Shown: positions 12,395 to 23,502, numbered from the stretch's first letter. The stretch is DNA of 64,000 nucleotides from Acanthacorydalis orientalis (GCA_034766995.1 CM068315.1:11785010-11849009); one strand, 5' to 3'. Notes: generated by a model not told the origin, from the letters alone. Made by a program: numbers and translations.

Positions 12395-12901
12395 TTAAAT
12401 AGATAATAATTTTTTACTGATATATGATTTTATCAAAATTTTCAAATCCGAAAGTGATATTTGATGTGGGTAAATAATATTTAAAATATATTTTACATAA
12501 TGTCTGTAATGTTTGTAATTAAACCATCCCAAATGTGTGTAATGAATCTTCGTATGTACATTCCTTCAAATTATTAATTCCAATTGATTTTCTTTCCTTA
12601 GACTTTGTAATAAATTAAATTTTTTGCAATATTTATTTGTTTTAAATTATCATAACGGCATTATATATTCCAGACTAGATTTTATATTAAGCTAACTTTT
12701 TTATTAAGTGTCTTAGTAGTATATATTTTATTTTAGTACACACTTTATTTATATTAAAGATAATTTTAAAATTAAAAATTTCAAAACTTTCCGAACTGTT
12801 AAAATATAAAATATTTAACCGTGGTATCCTTTTTCTTGAAACATAATTTTTACAAAAAAAAAAACGTATCGTGTATGTATTTTTTTATAAAAAAGTCCAT
12901 A

Positions 12902-12902
<1 letters not shown>

Positions 12903-12976
<74 letters not shown>
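12903..12976. repeat. (TA)n array
   Basis: Pure TA run preceding the GC-richer island at 13100. Confidence 0.95.
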
Positions 12977-12981
<5 letters not shown>

Positions 12982-13099
12982 CGGAAGAAACTGTTGAAGC
13001 ATAAGATAGGCACGAATCTATTGAATGACGGATGCGTTTGAAACGTGTTTCAATAATTCAAGTCCGGTCATTAATAAACAAGTAGATATTCTTTTGAAA

Positions 13100-13570
13100 A
13101 CGAATTCAGAATCCGAATGAAAAAATCAGTTGTCGACTGAGAATGTACACATGCTTGAAATATGCATAAAACTTGTGCCTGTGGCGGATCGGAGTCTGCC
13201 TACCGAGTAGATCGAGAATGAATGGGGATGGAGAAAAAGAACTCCAGTACACGAGGTTTGAGTTGTCGAGGGCGCTTGAGAACCAGTCTGAGGGGCTTTT
13301 GTTATTCATGCAGCGCGCTGCTTCTCGAGTTTATAAAAAGGTATAGGCATTGCCTGCCTGTCTGCCCACCGCTTTTCGTCTCTGTCGACCCGCACTACCC
13401 CCATCGCCATTCTTCCGGTCTTCGTGTATTCGCGTTCGCTCGTACAATGCACGTACGCGCCAAATTGCACCACGTTCACGCGGGCCACGGGTTCGTTGCG
13501 AAACGAGCTACGAGCGAGACAGTGCATGTTCCGAACGCATGCCAAATTTGTCATGAAAAACGCTGATCGC
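13100..13570 (+). other. Higher-GC island with a TATA-like element
   Basis: Contains palindrome GCAGCGCGCTGC (13310-13321) followed at 13332 by TATAAAA and then a pyrimidine-rich GC stretch. A 114-codon plus-strand frame crosses it (13222-13566), but its translation is compositionally odd and matches no family I know. Confidence 0.4.
13332..13338 (+). promoter_or_regulatory. TATA-box-like element
   Basis: TATAAAA in an otherwise GC-rich stretch, followed about 30 bases on by CTGTCTGCCCACC. No downstream gene identified. Confidence 0.3.
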
Positions 13571-13574
13571 CTTT

Positions 13575-14230
13575 TTATTTATTCATTTTTATTTCGTTAG
13601 TTTTTTTTCTTTTTTCCGTCTCGAGATGTTCTTAAAACGATATTTATTTAGTTCGAAACGTTTGAATACATTAACATTTTCTTTTTAAACCCACGACATA
13701 CATTTATATACATTTAAAATATAAATCTGTATTTATTTTCTTTACTGAAAAAATATATTTATATATAAAACGTCATCATATACACGAGAGATCAACTTCT
13801 GTTTGAACTTTGTAACGTCTCTGTTAATATTGTGACATATTATCTTTCGGTAAAGAGATTTTTTTTATTTTGTGAAACGAAACAGAATGAATATAAAAGG
13901 TCAATGATTGAATTTTCCACTACAGACGTTTGACTTTGATCACCGCTTGGAAATCTGAAGGAATCACACAATGGTGTTCCGATTTAAAGGATAAGCAAGA
14001 TTTTATTTGATTTTACTTCAAACGAAACGTATACATTTCTTATCAATCTAAGATTGTATGGGAAGAAGAGCGCTTTAATTACAATTGAGATTTTTTCACT
14101 TTTTTTTTACATTTAAGTTTTCACTTTTTATAAAGGGGTTATTATTTCAGTTTTTTTATGTTAATCGTCTTTCTCATAATAACTTGTTTTATATATTTCA
14201 CATAATTACAAATAAGTTTAGCATTACATA
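13575..14230. other. AT-rich non-coding sequence
   Basis: Nothing recognised. Confidence 0.5.
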
Positions 14231-14234
14231 TATC

Positions 14235-14252
14235 AACACACACACACACACA

Positions 14253-14312
<60 letters not shown>
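14235..14312. repeat. (CA)n then (TA)n abutting the left end of J
   Basis: Eight CA units, GTATATGTA-type transition, then TA to the J terminus. Confidence 0.95.
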
Positions 14313-14313
<1 letters not shown>

Positions 14314-14760
14314 TGTTCAACACGGCGTGGATCAAGAGTACTAGTTTTTTGAATTTTTTCCTAGCAATGAAATATAGTTAATGATAGATATCAGATGTAG
14401 GTATTCAGGGCGTAAAACCCCTTGGAACTGCCGATACAAGAAGAGCTGTTATAGCATAAATATAAGATCAGATCAAAAAATTACTAAACTAACCTTTTTT
14501 TTAAAAAAAAAATCTGCGTGGATCACCAGTGGTCCGCAATCTGTGATTTTATCTGGCGTCATGAGCCACCGGTGGTCCGCACATAATTTTCACCATTAGG
14601 AGGTGTGAGCTACCGGTGGTTTACATATATATTTTAAATTATATTTATTAAAATATAATTTAAGGAAAACAAGCATACAAGCAAACAGTCGCTAGAACAA
14701 TAAACAACTTTTATTCACGCATTGTCCCATCGTTCGGAATATTAAAAGTGCGCCGAGTTG

Positions 14761-14765
<5 letters not shown>
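14313..14765. mobile_element. Element J: short inverted-repeat element with internal palindromes
   Basis: The left end ATGTTCAACACGGCG (14313-14327) and the right end CGCCGAGTTGAACAT (14751-14765) are inverted copies with one mismatch over 15 bases. (TA)n arrays abut both ends. Inside are three copies of a GAGCYACCGGTGGTCCGCA-like unit at 14521, 14563 and 14607 (42 and 44 base spacing), the middle one with a perfect CCACCGGTGG. The end sequence GCGTGGATCA recurs inside at 14516. No coding sequence was recognised. The form is that of a MITE; its transposase family is not clear, although repeated subterminal motifs occur in piggyBac- and hAT-type elements. Confidence 0.65.
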
Positions 14766-14827
<62 letters not shown>

Positions 14828-14828
14828 T
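14766..14828. repeat. (TA)n then (TG)n abutting the right end of J
   Basis: Mirror of the left flank: TA next to J and TG further out. Confidence 0.95.
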
Positions 14829-14829
14829 T

Positions 14830-15585
14830 GATTTTATTAAAATTTATGCTCTTAAAGACAATACAGAATTTAATAATTGCCAATAATGTCTAAATGTTTT
14901 GGAAATCCAAACATTATTATATATTTTATTCCATCGAATAATTCTTATATTTTATATATTTTGAAATATGTTATGGTGTATCATTATTTTTTTTAAATTG
15001 TAATCGTCCAATAAATCGACATTTTTGAATTTTATATATATATATATATAATACACTGAAGTTTTTAAAAATGAAGGTATTTTTTATTAAACATTTAATA
15101 TTTAACATTCAGATATCATTTCGTTGTCAAAAAAACTTCTTAATTTAAACATCAGTCATACATTTTATTCTAATAAAATGATTAAGAAAGCATCTTTTAA
15201 ATATCGAAAAGTTCATATGAAAGTTTTTATTTTTGATCGAATATTTCTTTTATTTTATTTTTTTAAATGTCACTTCATACCACATCTTAGCTCTAAAATA
15301 TTTGTCATTTAATGAATATATATTTTCGTCTACACTAAGTGTTTGCTGAAAATTATTAGTAAAAGAAAGAAACAATAAACATATTGTAAAATAAATCTGA
15401 AGGTCTACTTGAGTAAACTGTAATTAAAAATTATTATTTTCCTTTTGTAATACACAAAGTAAATTGAATTAAATTTATGGATGACAGGTTTTGATTGTAA
15501 TTATGTACTAAAAATATTTTTGATTATCATTTTTTCATAACATTAACAAAATCTTTTCATTCAATGCAGTAAGAATGGTTCTTCA
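14830..15585. other. AT-rich non-coding sequence
   Basis: Nothing recognised beyond a short TA run at 15033. Confidence 0.5.
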
Positions 15586-15589
15586 ACCA

Positions 15590-15960
15590 AGCATGCAATT
15601 CGTATGTGACCACTGTTAACGTCAATGTTACCGTCTACATCAACGTATCGCATACCCATATTGAATGCGAACGATGTTGGTAGCTAGTTGGGTAGTTGAC
15701 GGGTGATGGGGATTGTAGAATAGCTCCTCTTAGATATTTTACAGATTTCAGCTACGGGCTTACGAGAAGCCGAGCGGAAAGATAAGAAGACGTGCTCGAT
15801 GCGCTATATATAGCTCTTGGAAAGCTTCTTGAGGTTTCACGTCGCAGCCTTAAGCCACTACTGCCACCATCGTGCTCCCGCATAACGAAAAATAACTTTG
15901 ATGATAACATAATATGAATATATTTACCGCCAGCTCGACGAGCAGTTGGTTTTCATTTAA
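15590..15960. other. Higher-GC island 0.5 kb upstream of the groucho exon
   Basis: Complex sequence with GCTATATATAGC (15803-15814) and GAGAAGCCGAGCGG near 15761. No credible coding frame. Candidate intronic regulatory block. Confidence 0.4.
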
Positions 15961-16347
15961 TTGGGGTGGTTGTTCTGTTGCAAGTGTGTATGTGTGCTTT
16001 TTTATATGCGTCTCGCACTAGAGAGATTTTGAATTGTTTTCCGTTTTGTCTCTTTTTACTTCTTTGCGAAGTAGAATTGTAATTTCGATTTTTCTTTGTC
16101 TATTTTCTTTCTTTCATTGTGTTCGTCTTTGTTAGAACATTTGCAAGTATATATTAAATACTATAACTTTTAGTCTACGTTTGTCGGTGACATTCTTTCG
16201 GTTTCATATAATTTCAAATGATTTGAATATCATGTTAACTTAAACTGTTTTTAGAACATTTTTTGTATGAAAAATAATACTTGAAGTTTTTGTTCAATTT
16301 TTCTTCAATTATTAATTTAATTTGGTTGTTTTTATTCCAATGTATCA

Positions 16348-16371
16348 TATATATATATATATATATATATA
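16348..16371. repeat. (TA)12 upstream of the groucho exon
   Basis: Short TA run about 90 bases before the splice acceptor; a likely length polymorphism. Confidence 0.9.
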
Positions 16372-16399
16372 AAATCTTGTCATAAGATAAATTATAATA

Positions 16400-16458
16400 C
16401 TTCGTGTTGATTTTGTTAACTTGTAAATACATTAAGATAATTATTTTATATTTTTCAG
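16400..16458 (+). promoter_or_regulatory. 3' splice site region of the groucho exon
   Basis: A TTGTTAAC-type branch-point candidate near 16415 is followed by a T-rich tract and TTTTTCAG ending at 16458. A second possible acceptor, CAACAG, ends at 16464, six bases further in. A (TA)12 array lies about 90 bases upstream of the acceptor. Confidence 0.6.
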
Positions 16459-16696
16459 CAACAGAGGCCCGACTTGCCACGGCTTCTACAACAGATGCAT
16501 GCACAACAATTACCAGCCCATGCGGCGCCTCCAATTCCAATGATGCCTCATCCTGGTCTCGCTGGTGCGCCACCGAGCACAGCTGCCAGTCTCCTCGGTT
16601 TATCTGGAGCACTCGGTGCACCAGGTCAACATCCACTTTCAATGCTTAGTGCTAAACCAGAATTACATCGTACTGAAGACGTCAAATCCAGCAGCG
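16459..16696 (+). CDS. gro: Internal exon of groucho (Groucho/TLE corepressor), end of Q domain / GP linker
   Basis: Groucho/TLE proteins are nuclear corepressors recruited by Hairy/E(spl), Runt, Tcf/LEF and others; they tetramerise through an N-terminal Q domain and bind peptides through a C-terminal WD40 propeller. This exon has 79 full codons plus one base (entry phase 0, exit phase 1). Motifs in order: QQRPDLPRLLQQMHAQQLP, a Pro/Ala/Met linker (PPIPMMPHPG), then SLLGLSGALGAPGQ, HPLSMLSAKPELHR and DVKSSSG. The QQ..HAQQ start continues the end of the Q domain, and the SxALG and (D/S)xKSSS stretch lines up with the same position in vertebrate TLE (from memory of the family). The acceptor is a pyrimidine-rich tract ending TTTTTCAG at 16451-16458; the donor is consensus GTAAGT at 16697. 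No flanking exon was recognised, so this is a partial gene. The exon is much more GC-rich and compositionally normal than its surroundings. Another proline-rich protein is possible but unlikely. Confidence 0.85.
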
Positions 16697-16996
16697 GTAA
16701 GTGGTTGTTGTAATTCATTTACATTTAATTCAAGATAAGCTTCTCTTTCTTAGAAAAGTATATTAAAAAATCGTGTTTAAAAGTAAAGAAATGTAGAGCG
16801 TTCAAAATTTATTCAACATTAGTATACGTTACAATTATTGAATACAAATTAAGTTTTTTTTTAGAAAAAATTCTCAGGAATAATTATCATTAAAATGTAG
16901 TAAATGATTGTTTTGTATTATCAGATTATACTGTTACAGTTTTTATACTTATTTTCTACAACGAATTCTATCAGTTCTCGCATGTTTCAAATAATT

Positions 16997-17011
16997 ATGT
17001 ATGTATGTATG

Positions 17012-17052
<41 letters not shown>

Positions 17053-17075
17053 ATATATATATATATATATATATA
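16997..17075. repeat. (GTAT)n then (TA)n
   Basis: About 300 bases after the groucho donor; one TC interruption at 17050. Confidence 0.95.
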
Positions 17076-17265
17076 CTATTTTTACGATACTTAACAATAT
17101 TGTTAAGATTGAAACTCATTAAGAACTTTTAAATCACAGAAATTACCACTTTCTTAATGAAAAATGACCTACCAAAATACTGATTTCAAACACTGGACGT
17201 ATTGATCAGCGACTTAACGTACTGATTACCTAGTTGCAATTGACATGAAGGTTAGATTTATTTTG

Positions 17266-17267
<2 letters not shown>

Positions 17268-17325
<58 letters not shown>
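17268..17325. repeat. (TA)n array
   Basis: Pure TA run. Confidence 0.95.
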
Positions 17326-17326
<1 letters not shown>

Positions 17327-17329
17327 TTA

Positions 17330-18172
17330 AAGGATTTAAAATTTTGTTTTAAATAAAATGAATAAGTAAAAATTAAATAAAATAGTTTAATTATATTATT
17401 TCACTTCCTTTAGTTTATGCTAATTTACACTTCATTTATAGAAAGATTTTTTTATAATCTTGGTATATATATATATATAATATCGTAATATAACATTCAT
17501 TGATGAATATTCAAAGTTGGAAATATATCTTATTTATGTCTCAAGTCAGTTGGTATATTTGAATTTGTAGATTTGATTAGATATTTTATATTATCAAACT
17601 AAAAAATTAGGCGGTTCAGAAATCATTTCCAGTGTTTGTTTTTTTTCCTGGATGTTCATAATTTGAACATGTTATATTGAAACAAAATATTTTCTTTTAT
17701 GTAACGTTGTATTAAGATTCAATATATATTTTTACTATATTATTTTGTCAGTGAAAAAATCAACGTGCAGGATATTTAAAACAATATACTCTGATGTTAC
17801 ATTAAAAACAAATAGACTAGTTAGTTTTTAAAATAAGATTATTATAAATGTAATTTATATAGAAGTAAGCTACGATATCCTGAAATGTGAAAAATATTCA
17901 ACCCCAAAAAATACAAATATTGATATAGCTTGCCTGTATTAATATTTTTATATGTTATACAGCTTGTCTAATCAAGTAATCGATATTAAAATCGTCAAAG
18001 ATGGGAAATTTTAGAGTGAAAAGTGATAAGAATGAGAAACTTCATGAACATCTAATTTGATTTTAATGAATGCACGTTTACTTGATGTAGTTTTTTTTAA
18101 TTTAATCGTAACAAAATATATTTCTACTTAATAGTTTATATAAATAATTTAAATTTTTAAAATAGTATATAT

Positions 18173-18175
<3 letters not shown>
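17330..18175. other. AT-rich non-coding sequence
   Basis: Nothing recognised. Confidence 0.5.

Positions 18176-18176
<1 letters not shown>

Positions 18177-18233
<57 letters not shown>
18177..18233. repeat. (TA)n array
   Basis: Pure TA run. Confidence 0.95.
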
Positions 18234-18236
<3 letters not shown>

Positions 18237-18469
18237 ATTGATAGTTAGACAGGCGTACATATTAATTATTTGGTAGATTAAAAATGTTTTAATCTACTTA
18301 AGAGTGCGATCCATCTTTTAAAATTGTATAAAAATTAATAAGTTTTGTAAGTGGTTCATATTTATGTTCATTTGTAATAGTGCGGCAATTGTATTAGTGT
18401 TATAATAAAATTGTATTATTATTTTTTTGTTATGTAAAGCATAACAAACACACCGTCATACATTTTCTG

Positions 18470-18865
18470 CGTTTTAAAACGTTCAAGTGTATTAAGACAA
18501 ATAAAGATGTATGGGTGGAAAGTAATGAATCATCTCTAAAAGTGTTAGCAACGTTAAGGCTAGACAATTTATTAAGAGTTCTCTATGTCAACTAACTTGA
18601 GTGACGTTTTCCGTTAGTGTTATACTTGTGAATACAGATGGAGATTCATTTAATAGTGCACGACAAAATTGCAAGAGCAGTTTGCATATTAAAACGGACA
18701 AGCGTATTCGCTAGGGATGTCATTAATAAAATGTCTTGCAGTTATGTAATTAGTTGAATCGTGGAATTTTCAATGTAAATATTCAATTTCGCGGAATGAA
18801 TTAATTAAATACTCGAAACTTGCCTGCCGGGTTTTATTTGTAATAATTAAAAATATTTTTAAATT
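18470..18865. other. Complex non-repetitive block, candidate conserved element
   Basis: Free of microsatellites and transposon sequence. Contains TTTGCATATTAA (18681) and several ATTA/TAAT motifs, e.g. TCATTAATAAAA at 18720. No coding frame. Confidence 0.35.
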
Positions 18866-18867
18866 CA

Positions 18868-18869
<2 letters not shown>

Positions 18870-18916
<47 letters not shown>

Positions 18917-18919
18917 GTA
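18870..18919. repeat. (TA)n array, interrupted
   Basis: TA run with TTTA and TGTA interruptions. Confidence 0.9.
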
Positions 18920-19296
18920 TATAAAAATATAAAGAGAGAAAGAAAGAATTCTGCATTTATGTAAAAAAATATCACTTATCGTATTTTCAAATTAATTTCT
19001 ACAGACAATAATCCAGTTAAGAAGTATTTAAAAAGTATTAAAATTACATAACCTTCTTGTTCATAATAAAGGAATTTTACTTTTTTAATGTCCAAAATTA
19101 TCGGAGTATATATTTAAGAGTACATTGTTATAATATTTATACAGTGCACAGAAAATAAACATTTTTATTACAGGTATAGTTAACTGAAACAGTACAATTA
19201 ATAAAAATCAATAAATGGACTCAAAAAAAGAAGATATATTACTTGTGATCTCATGTATATTATTCTTTTTTATTGATATGTTATTATTGGTTGATA

Positions 19297-19842
19297 TTAG
19301 GTTGGTAGGAAAATAATTACGGTTTTTATTTTCTGAATACTAGCTTTTTTTCAGTGAAGTGTGATTTCATCGTGGTCATTTTAATATCATTTTAAAGCAC
19401 ATTTTTCGGTCTGTTTTTTTGATAACATCGACTTTGCTTTTATTATTAATTTTGATGCAAATTGGTCTATTGAATTAAAGACGGAAAAGAAGCAAATAAG
19501 AGCAATTTTTTCAAAATAGGTGGTAAAACAACAGAAACTGCTTGTAAACTAAACGATGCTTTTGGTGTGGGTGTACGGTGCAATGGTGGCTTCAAATATT
19601 TCGTACTCGGGACGAGAACTTTAAAAATGAAGAAGGTCGCGGATGTCCTACAGTAAATAACGACCAATTGAAGGCGTTAGTTGAATCAGAATCACCCATA
19701 CCAATTCGAGAGCTTGCACAAAAGTCAGGCGCTAGTCATCCAACAGTTCTGGACCATTTAAAACAGCTAGGAAAATCAAAAAAGAGAAAATTGTATATGC
19801 ATTTGAAGAAAATAAACAGCAATTCTTTTTCTACCAACCTAA
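19297..19842 (+). mobile_element. Mariner-derived short element B3
   Basis: TTAGGTTGGTAGGAAAATAA at the left after a TA, and TTTTTCTACCAACCTAA at the right. Plus-strand pieces: FQIFRTRDENFKNEEGRG-like (19590), VNNDQLKALVESES, then PIRELAQKSGASHPTVLDHL and KQLGKSKKRKLY, i.e. the second HTH. The same deletion joins KSKK to the 3' end as in B2, which shows that B2 and B3 descend from one deleted copy. Confidence 0.87.
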
Positions 19843-20097
19843 TTTCAAGGAAAATGATCTAAAGTAAAATCAAACTTTATAACAATTCAAAAATATTAAA
19901 CAAGATTTTCACTCACTTGTAACTTGCTTAAAAATATTTTTTGGCAAGAATTATGATAATGGGATGTTAAATATATTCATAGACTACATTTTTAAATTCT
20001 CTAAATGTATACTAAATTTTCTACTAGAGGACACCGTTATTCTTTTTCGAAAAAAAGATTGTTTGTGTCGTTTACTATATAAAAATGTATTAAGTTT

Positions 20098-20350
20098 CAC
20101 AAATGACTAACTCCTTTTTCACCTTACAAATCATAAAACAATTTTCTGATCAGATGTTCAATAAATGATTGGTGATCATTATTTATTGTTATTATGTATA
20201 TTTCGATGGTGATGTTTCTTTCTATACCTTGGCTCCTGAAGATGATGGCATCTGGATTGAAAGTCTCAAGCGATAATCAAACATATCGAGAATTATTTAT
20301 TAAATATTTTTGATAAAAAAAAATGGTAATTTATGGAATAAAATGTGATT
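20098..20350. repeat. Foldback repeat F1
   Basis: Shares with F2-F4 the arm ...TGTTCAATAAAT...ATTTCGATGGTGATG and, inverted, CTGAAGATGATGGCATCTGG. The two arms face each other around about 20230. Arms are well diverged. No coding sequence. Confidence 0.55.
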
Positions 20351-20689
20351 AATTTGTGAAATTGAATTTAGATACTCTGAAAATTGCATTATAACAGAAA
20401 TTACTACCATTGAAACATGGTTACTGTTTTCTATTTCAAACTTATTCAAAAACCGTCATGCACTTGTTTAAGAAAGAAATGTTAATTCTGAACGAAAAGT
20501 AATCTAAAACTCTTAAAGAACGATTTTAAATCCATAAAATTCTAAAACATGTATGAAGGCTGATAATCATTCAAGTTGATATTTAATATTGAGTATATTA
20601 GAAACACATCATCATCGCAAGTCGATTATTAAACATATTTTTATCAGTCAAATGTTATTTTCGTCATTTTTCTTTCGAGCAACTAAAAC

Positions 20690-21035
20690 AAAAACTGATC
20701 CAAGAAACTGAACTGTACCAAAATAGACCTTACTCCGATATAAGAGTCATTGTATCATCGTAATAACGCTCACGTCGTACGCTTTACATTACTTTTGATA
20801 CCAGAAAAGTATGTATTCACAGTGAAAAAAGAACGTTTTCGCGACCTCTTTGTTGTAAAAGCAAACATATCTTCAGAGCCACTGCTTGCTTTGCATGGAT
20901 GAATGAATGAATAGCGAATAGATGGAATAGCAACTTGTGCGACCCTCTCAAATACTCTGGCTATCGATCTGATCGTAAATATGATTTATCAGGCGACACA
21001 AATCGTGTTACATACTTCGATACACTTTGAAAATT
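20690..21035. other. Higher-complexity island, no gene seen
   Basis: Contains a short (GAAT)n and ATCGATCTGATCG. No coding frame. Confidence 0.3.
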
Positions 21036-21049
21036 GCCTCTAGTACGAT

Positions 21050-21743
21050 GCACATTCGGTTCGGCTTCGTGTTTTTTTTTCCTTCATCTTTTCTCGCTCT
21101 CTTTTTTTTTTGTTTTGATACTCGTTCATGTATGTTTCTTGTTCTTTACATTTCTTTTTACGGGTTTTTGAATTTTTTATGGCGGAAGAGAGCGTACGGT
21201 TTGCATATCGTTCAAAAATGAAGCGATTTTTTTTTTCGTCGCTATCCATTTCCAGAGACATTAACATTGGAATAAATATAAGTATGGCTGAAATTTATTT
21301 GTGATTGGGTTGTTTTTTTTTACTAAAAGAATTTTTTGAAACTAGTAATATCAAAGAGAATATCATTTCTAGTTATTCAGTATTGAGTAAGTCAGGAAGT
21401 CGATCTTAACATTTTTGAAAACTTGTTAATTGTGTCATTTAATATACGGGTGATATTTCAACTATTTCAATCGTTGTCTAGAATTTATAACGTACTTTAT
21501 ACATTACTGTATACAGGTAAATTCAGTGCAATTTAAATCTTTCCAGACATTTTTTTAAGTAACTTTAATTGGATCTTAATTCTTATACGGAGACTTTAAA
21601 TATTGTGTCATTATGTAAAAAGTTTTTTTAAAAAAATGCGTGTGACAGCATAGTAAACAAATATATTTTAACTGAGGTTGTGTTTCTTTTCTAAAAAAAA
21701 GCAATACATTACTAAGTTAACATATCAGGGCTAGTCTTAAATA
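21050..21743. other. AT-rich non-coding sequence
   Basis: T-rich and A-rich tracts; nothing else recognised. Confidence 0.5.
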
Positions 21744-22249
21744 TTAGGGATACAAATTAATTCGGCGCCTTTTTATAAAAAAAATGGTTGTTGACCGAAA
21801 AATGTAATACATTTCAATCCTCAAAACTTTTCATATTATTTTATATAACTTTGCTCCTACTGACAAATCACTTGTAGAAAAAAAGATGGTGGGTTTGAGT
21901 GGATGAAGTAGTGATACATTTTCGGACCTCTTCCACCATTTAAACATTTCTTGAATGTTTTATGCATCACAACACCTTCCCTCAAAGTTGAACAAATCAT
22001 TTCCGCGATTTCAACAGTATTTTTTCCCACTGGAATGCAGAAAGTCCGCAATGCCTAATGTGCTGCTTTTCGGACGCTATCGTGTCCCCTACAGTTTTGT
22101 GAGCTTATTCCAGCTGCTTAAACAAGATATATAGTGTTTTTAAATGTTAAGGTTGGAATCTAAAAGTCCTAAAATTAGAAAACATTTTAATTTAAAACAG
22201 ATTAATAATTGATTTAATTTAAAGGCTCCGAATTAATTTTTACACCTAA
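21744..22249 (-). mobile_element. Mariner-derived short element G1
   Basis: The left end is TTAGGGATACAAATTAATTC and the right end (reverse complement) TTAGGTGTAAAAATTAATTC, a clear inverted pair, with TA before the left end. On the minus strand around 21960-22030 it reads GKNTVEIAEMICSTLREGVV followed by MHKTFKKC, the first helix-turn-helix of a mariner transposase (compare AAEAARxI...). No catalytic region follows. It shares its whole plan with G2. Confidence 0.75.
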
Positions 22250-22306
22250 CATTTCAAATTGTAATTATTAAAAAAAAGGTTTTAATATAAATATCAGTAT
22301 AATTTA

Positions 22307-22882
22307 TTTGGTTGGTAGAAAAATAATTGCGGTAGACGATTTTTAAATTCATATACATTTACAGTTTTCTTGATTTTCCTAGTTATTATAAGACGCCCAG
22401 ATTTGTTGAATGACTAACGTCTAACTTGCGTGTGCAAGCTCTCGAATTGTTGTGTGTGGTTCTGATCCAACTAATGCCTTCATTTAGTTGTTATGAACTG
22501 AAGAAGACCACTCGCGACCTTCTTATTCAAGGCTCTCGTTCCCAGCACGAACTTTTTGGAATCACCGTTGTGAACCACCGTATGTGTTCCTTAACAGTAC
22601 CTAGATCAAAAAGTCGTTTAATTTACGAGCAGTTTATGTTTACCACCCGTTTGAACTCATACAAAAAATGTTCTTATTTGCTTCTTTTCCATCTTTAATT
22701 CAATAGTCCAATTTGAAGTAAAATTAATAATAAAACCAAAGTCGATATTACCAAAATACCGACCGAAAATGCATTTTAAACTGATAAAAATATGAACACA
22801 ATGAAATGACACTTTCATTAAAAAAAAAATTAAAGTTAGAATTCAGAAAATAAAAACCGCAATTATTTTCCTACCATCATAA
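22307..22882 (-). mobile_element. Mariner-derived short element B4
   Basis: Left TTTGGTTGGTAGAAAAATAA, right (reverse complement) TATGATGGTAGGAAAATAAT, both decayed B-type ends. The interior is the reverse complement of the B2/B3 body: TCTTGATTTTCCTAG (KSKK codons), the LAQ-L motif near 22435, NDQL..LV near 22480 and the EEGR region near 22530. It lies 57 bases to the right of G1. Confidence 0.83.
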
Positions 22883-23502
22883 TAATTTATTTGTTAAAAA
22901 AATATTACTATAACACTAAAGATTATTTTATTTATTTATTTATTTTGTTTTGTATACAAGAATAACTAGTAATAATAAGTAATATGAAATTAAGTAAAAA
23001 TCACGAATTACGAATAAAAAAGTAGCTTATTTGATGAATTACTAATAATTAAGTCATAAACTCGAATTCACTTTTCAGTTATTGGTTAGTTTAGTATGCT
23101 GGAAATAATTTTCTTGTATATTTTTTGTATTTCACTTATTATAATTTTTTAAATAGCTGAATTGTTAACATAGTTTAATGCAGTATGTCTCTATTTTCAT
23201 TTTATATAAAGTAATTACACTAATTCATTTTTGTATTCTTTTGCGAGAATATATTTCATAATAATAAGTGTAGTTCATTATTAAATTAAATTACAAAAAT
23301 ATGATCTTATTTAAAATAATATTTAATTTTAATTTTCTTCTCTACTATTTTTTTACTCTAGCTCATTTCAATCAGATAAGTGAAAAGTAATTAAATAAAT
23401 CTTAATAAGTGTTTCTCACTAAAGTCACTACAAGAAATTAAGTTCAGACAATAAAATTTAAATTTTTATATCTTTATAATAACCATTGACAATTAATAAT
23501 TA

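Larger units (their letters stand above)
1..16458 (+). other. Presumed groucho intron upstream of the exon
   Basis: No other Groucho coding sequence was recognised here. The stretch holds TA arrays, mariner/Tc1 relics A1, B1, H, A2 and B2, element J, and GC-richer islands. That it is a single intron is inference: very short exons or alternative first exons could be hidden in it. Confidence 0.5.

Noticed and set aside
13222..13566. 114-codon open frame in a GC-rich island
   Set aside because: Overlapping frames of 82 and 68 codons on both strands show general stop scarcity; no recognisable domain.
16235..16642. 135-codon minus-strand frame over the groucho exon
   Set aside because: Shadow of the plus-strand exon; it runs on into a TA array and AT-rich intron.
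22426..22698. 90-codon plus-strand frame
   Set aside because: It is the antisense reading of mariner-derived element B4, whose transposase remnant is on the minus strand.
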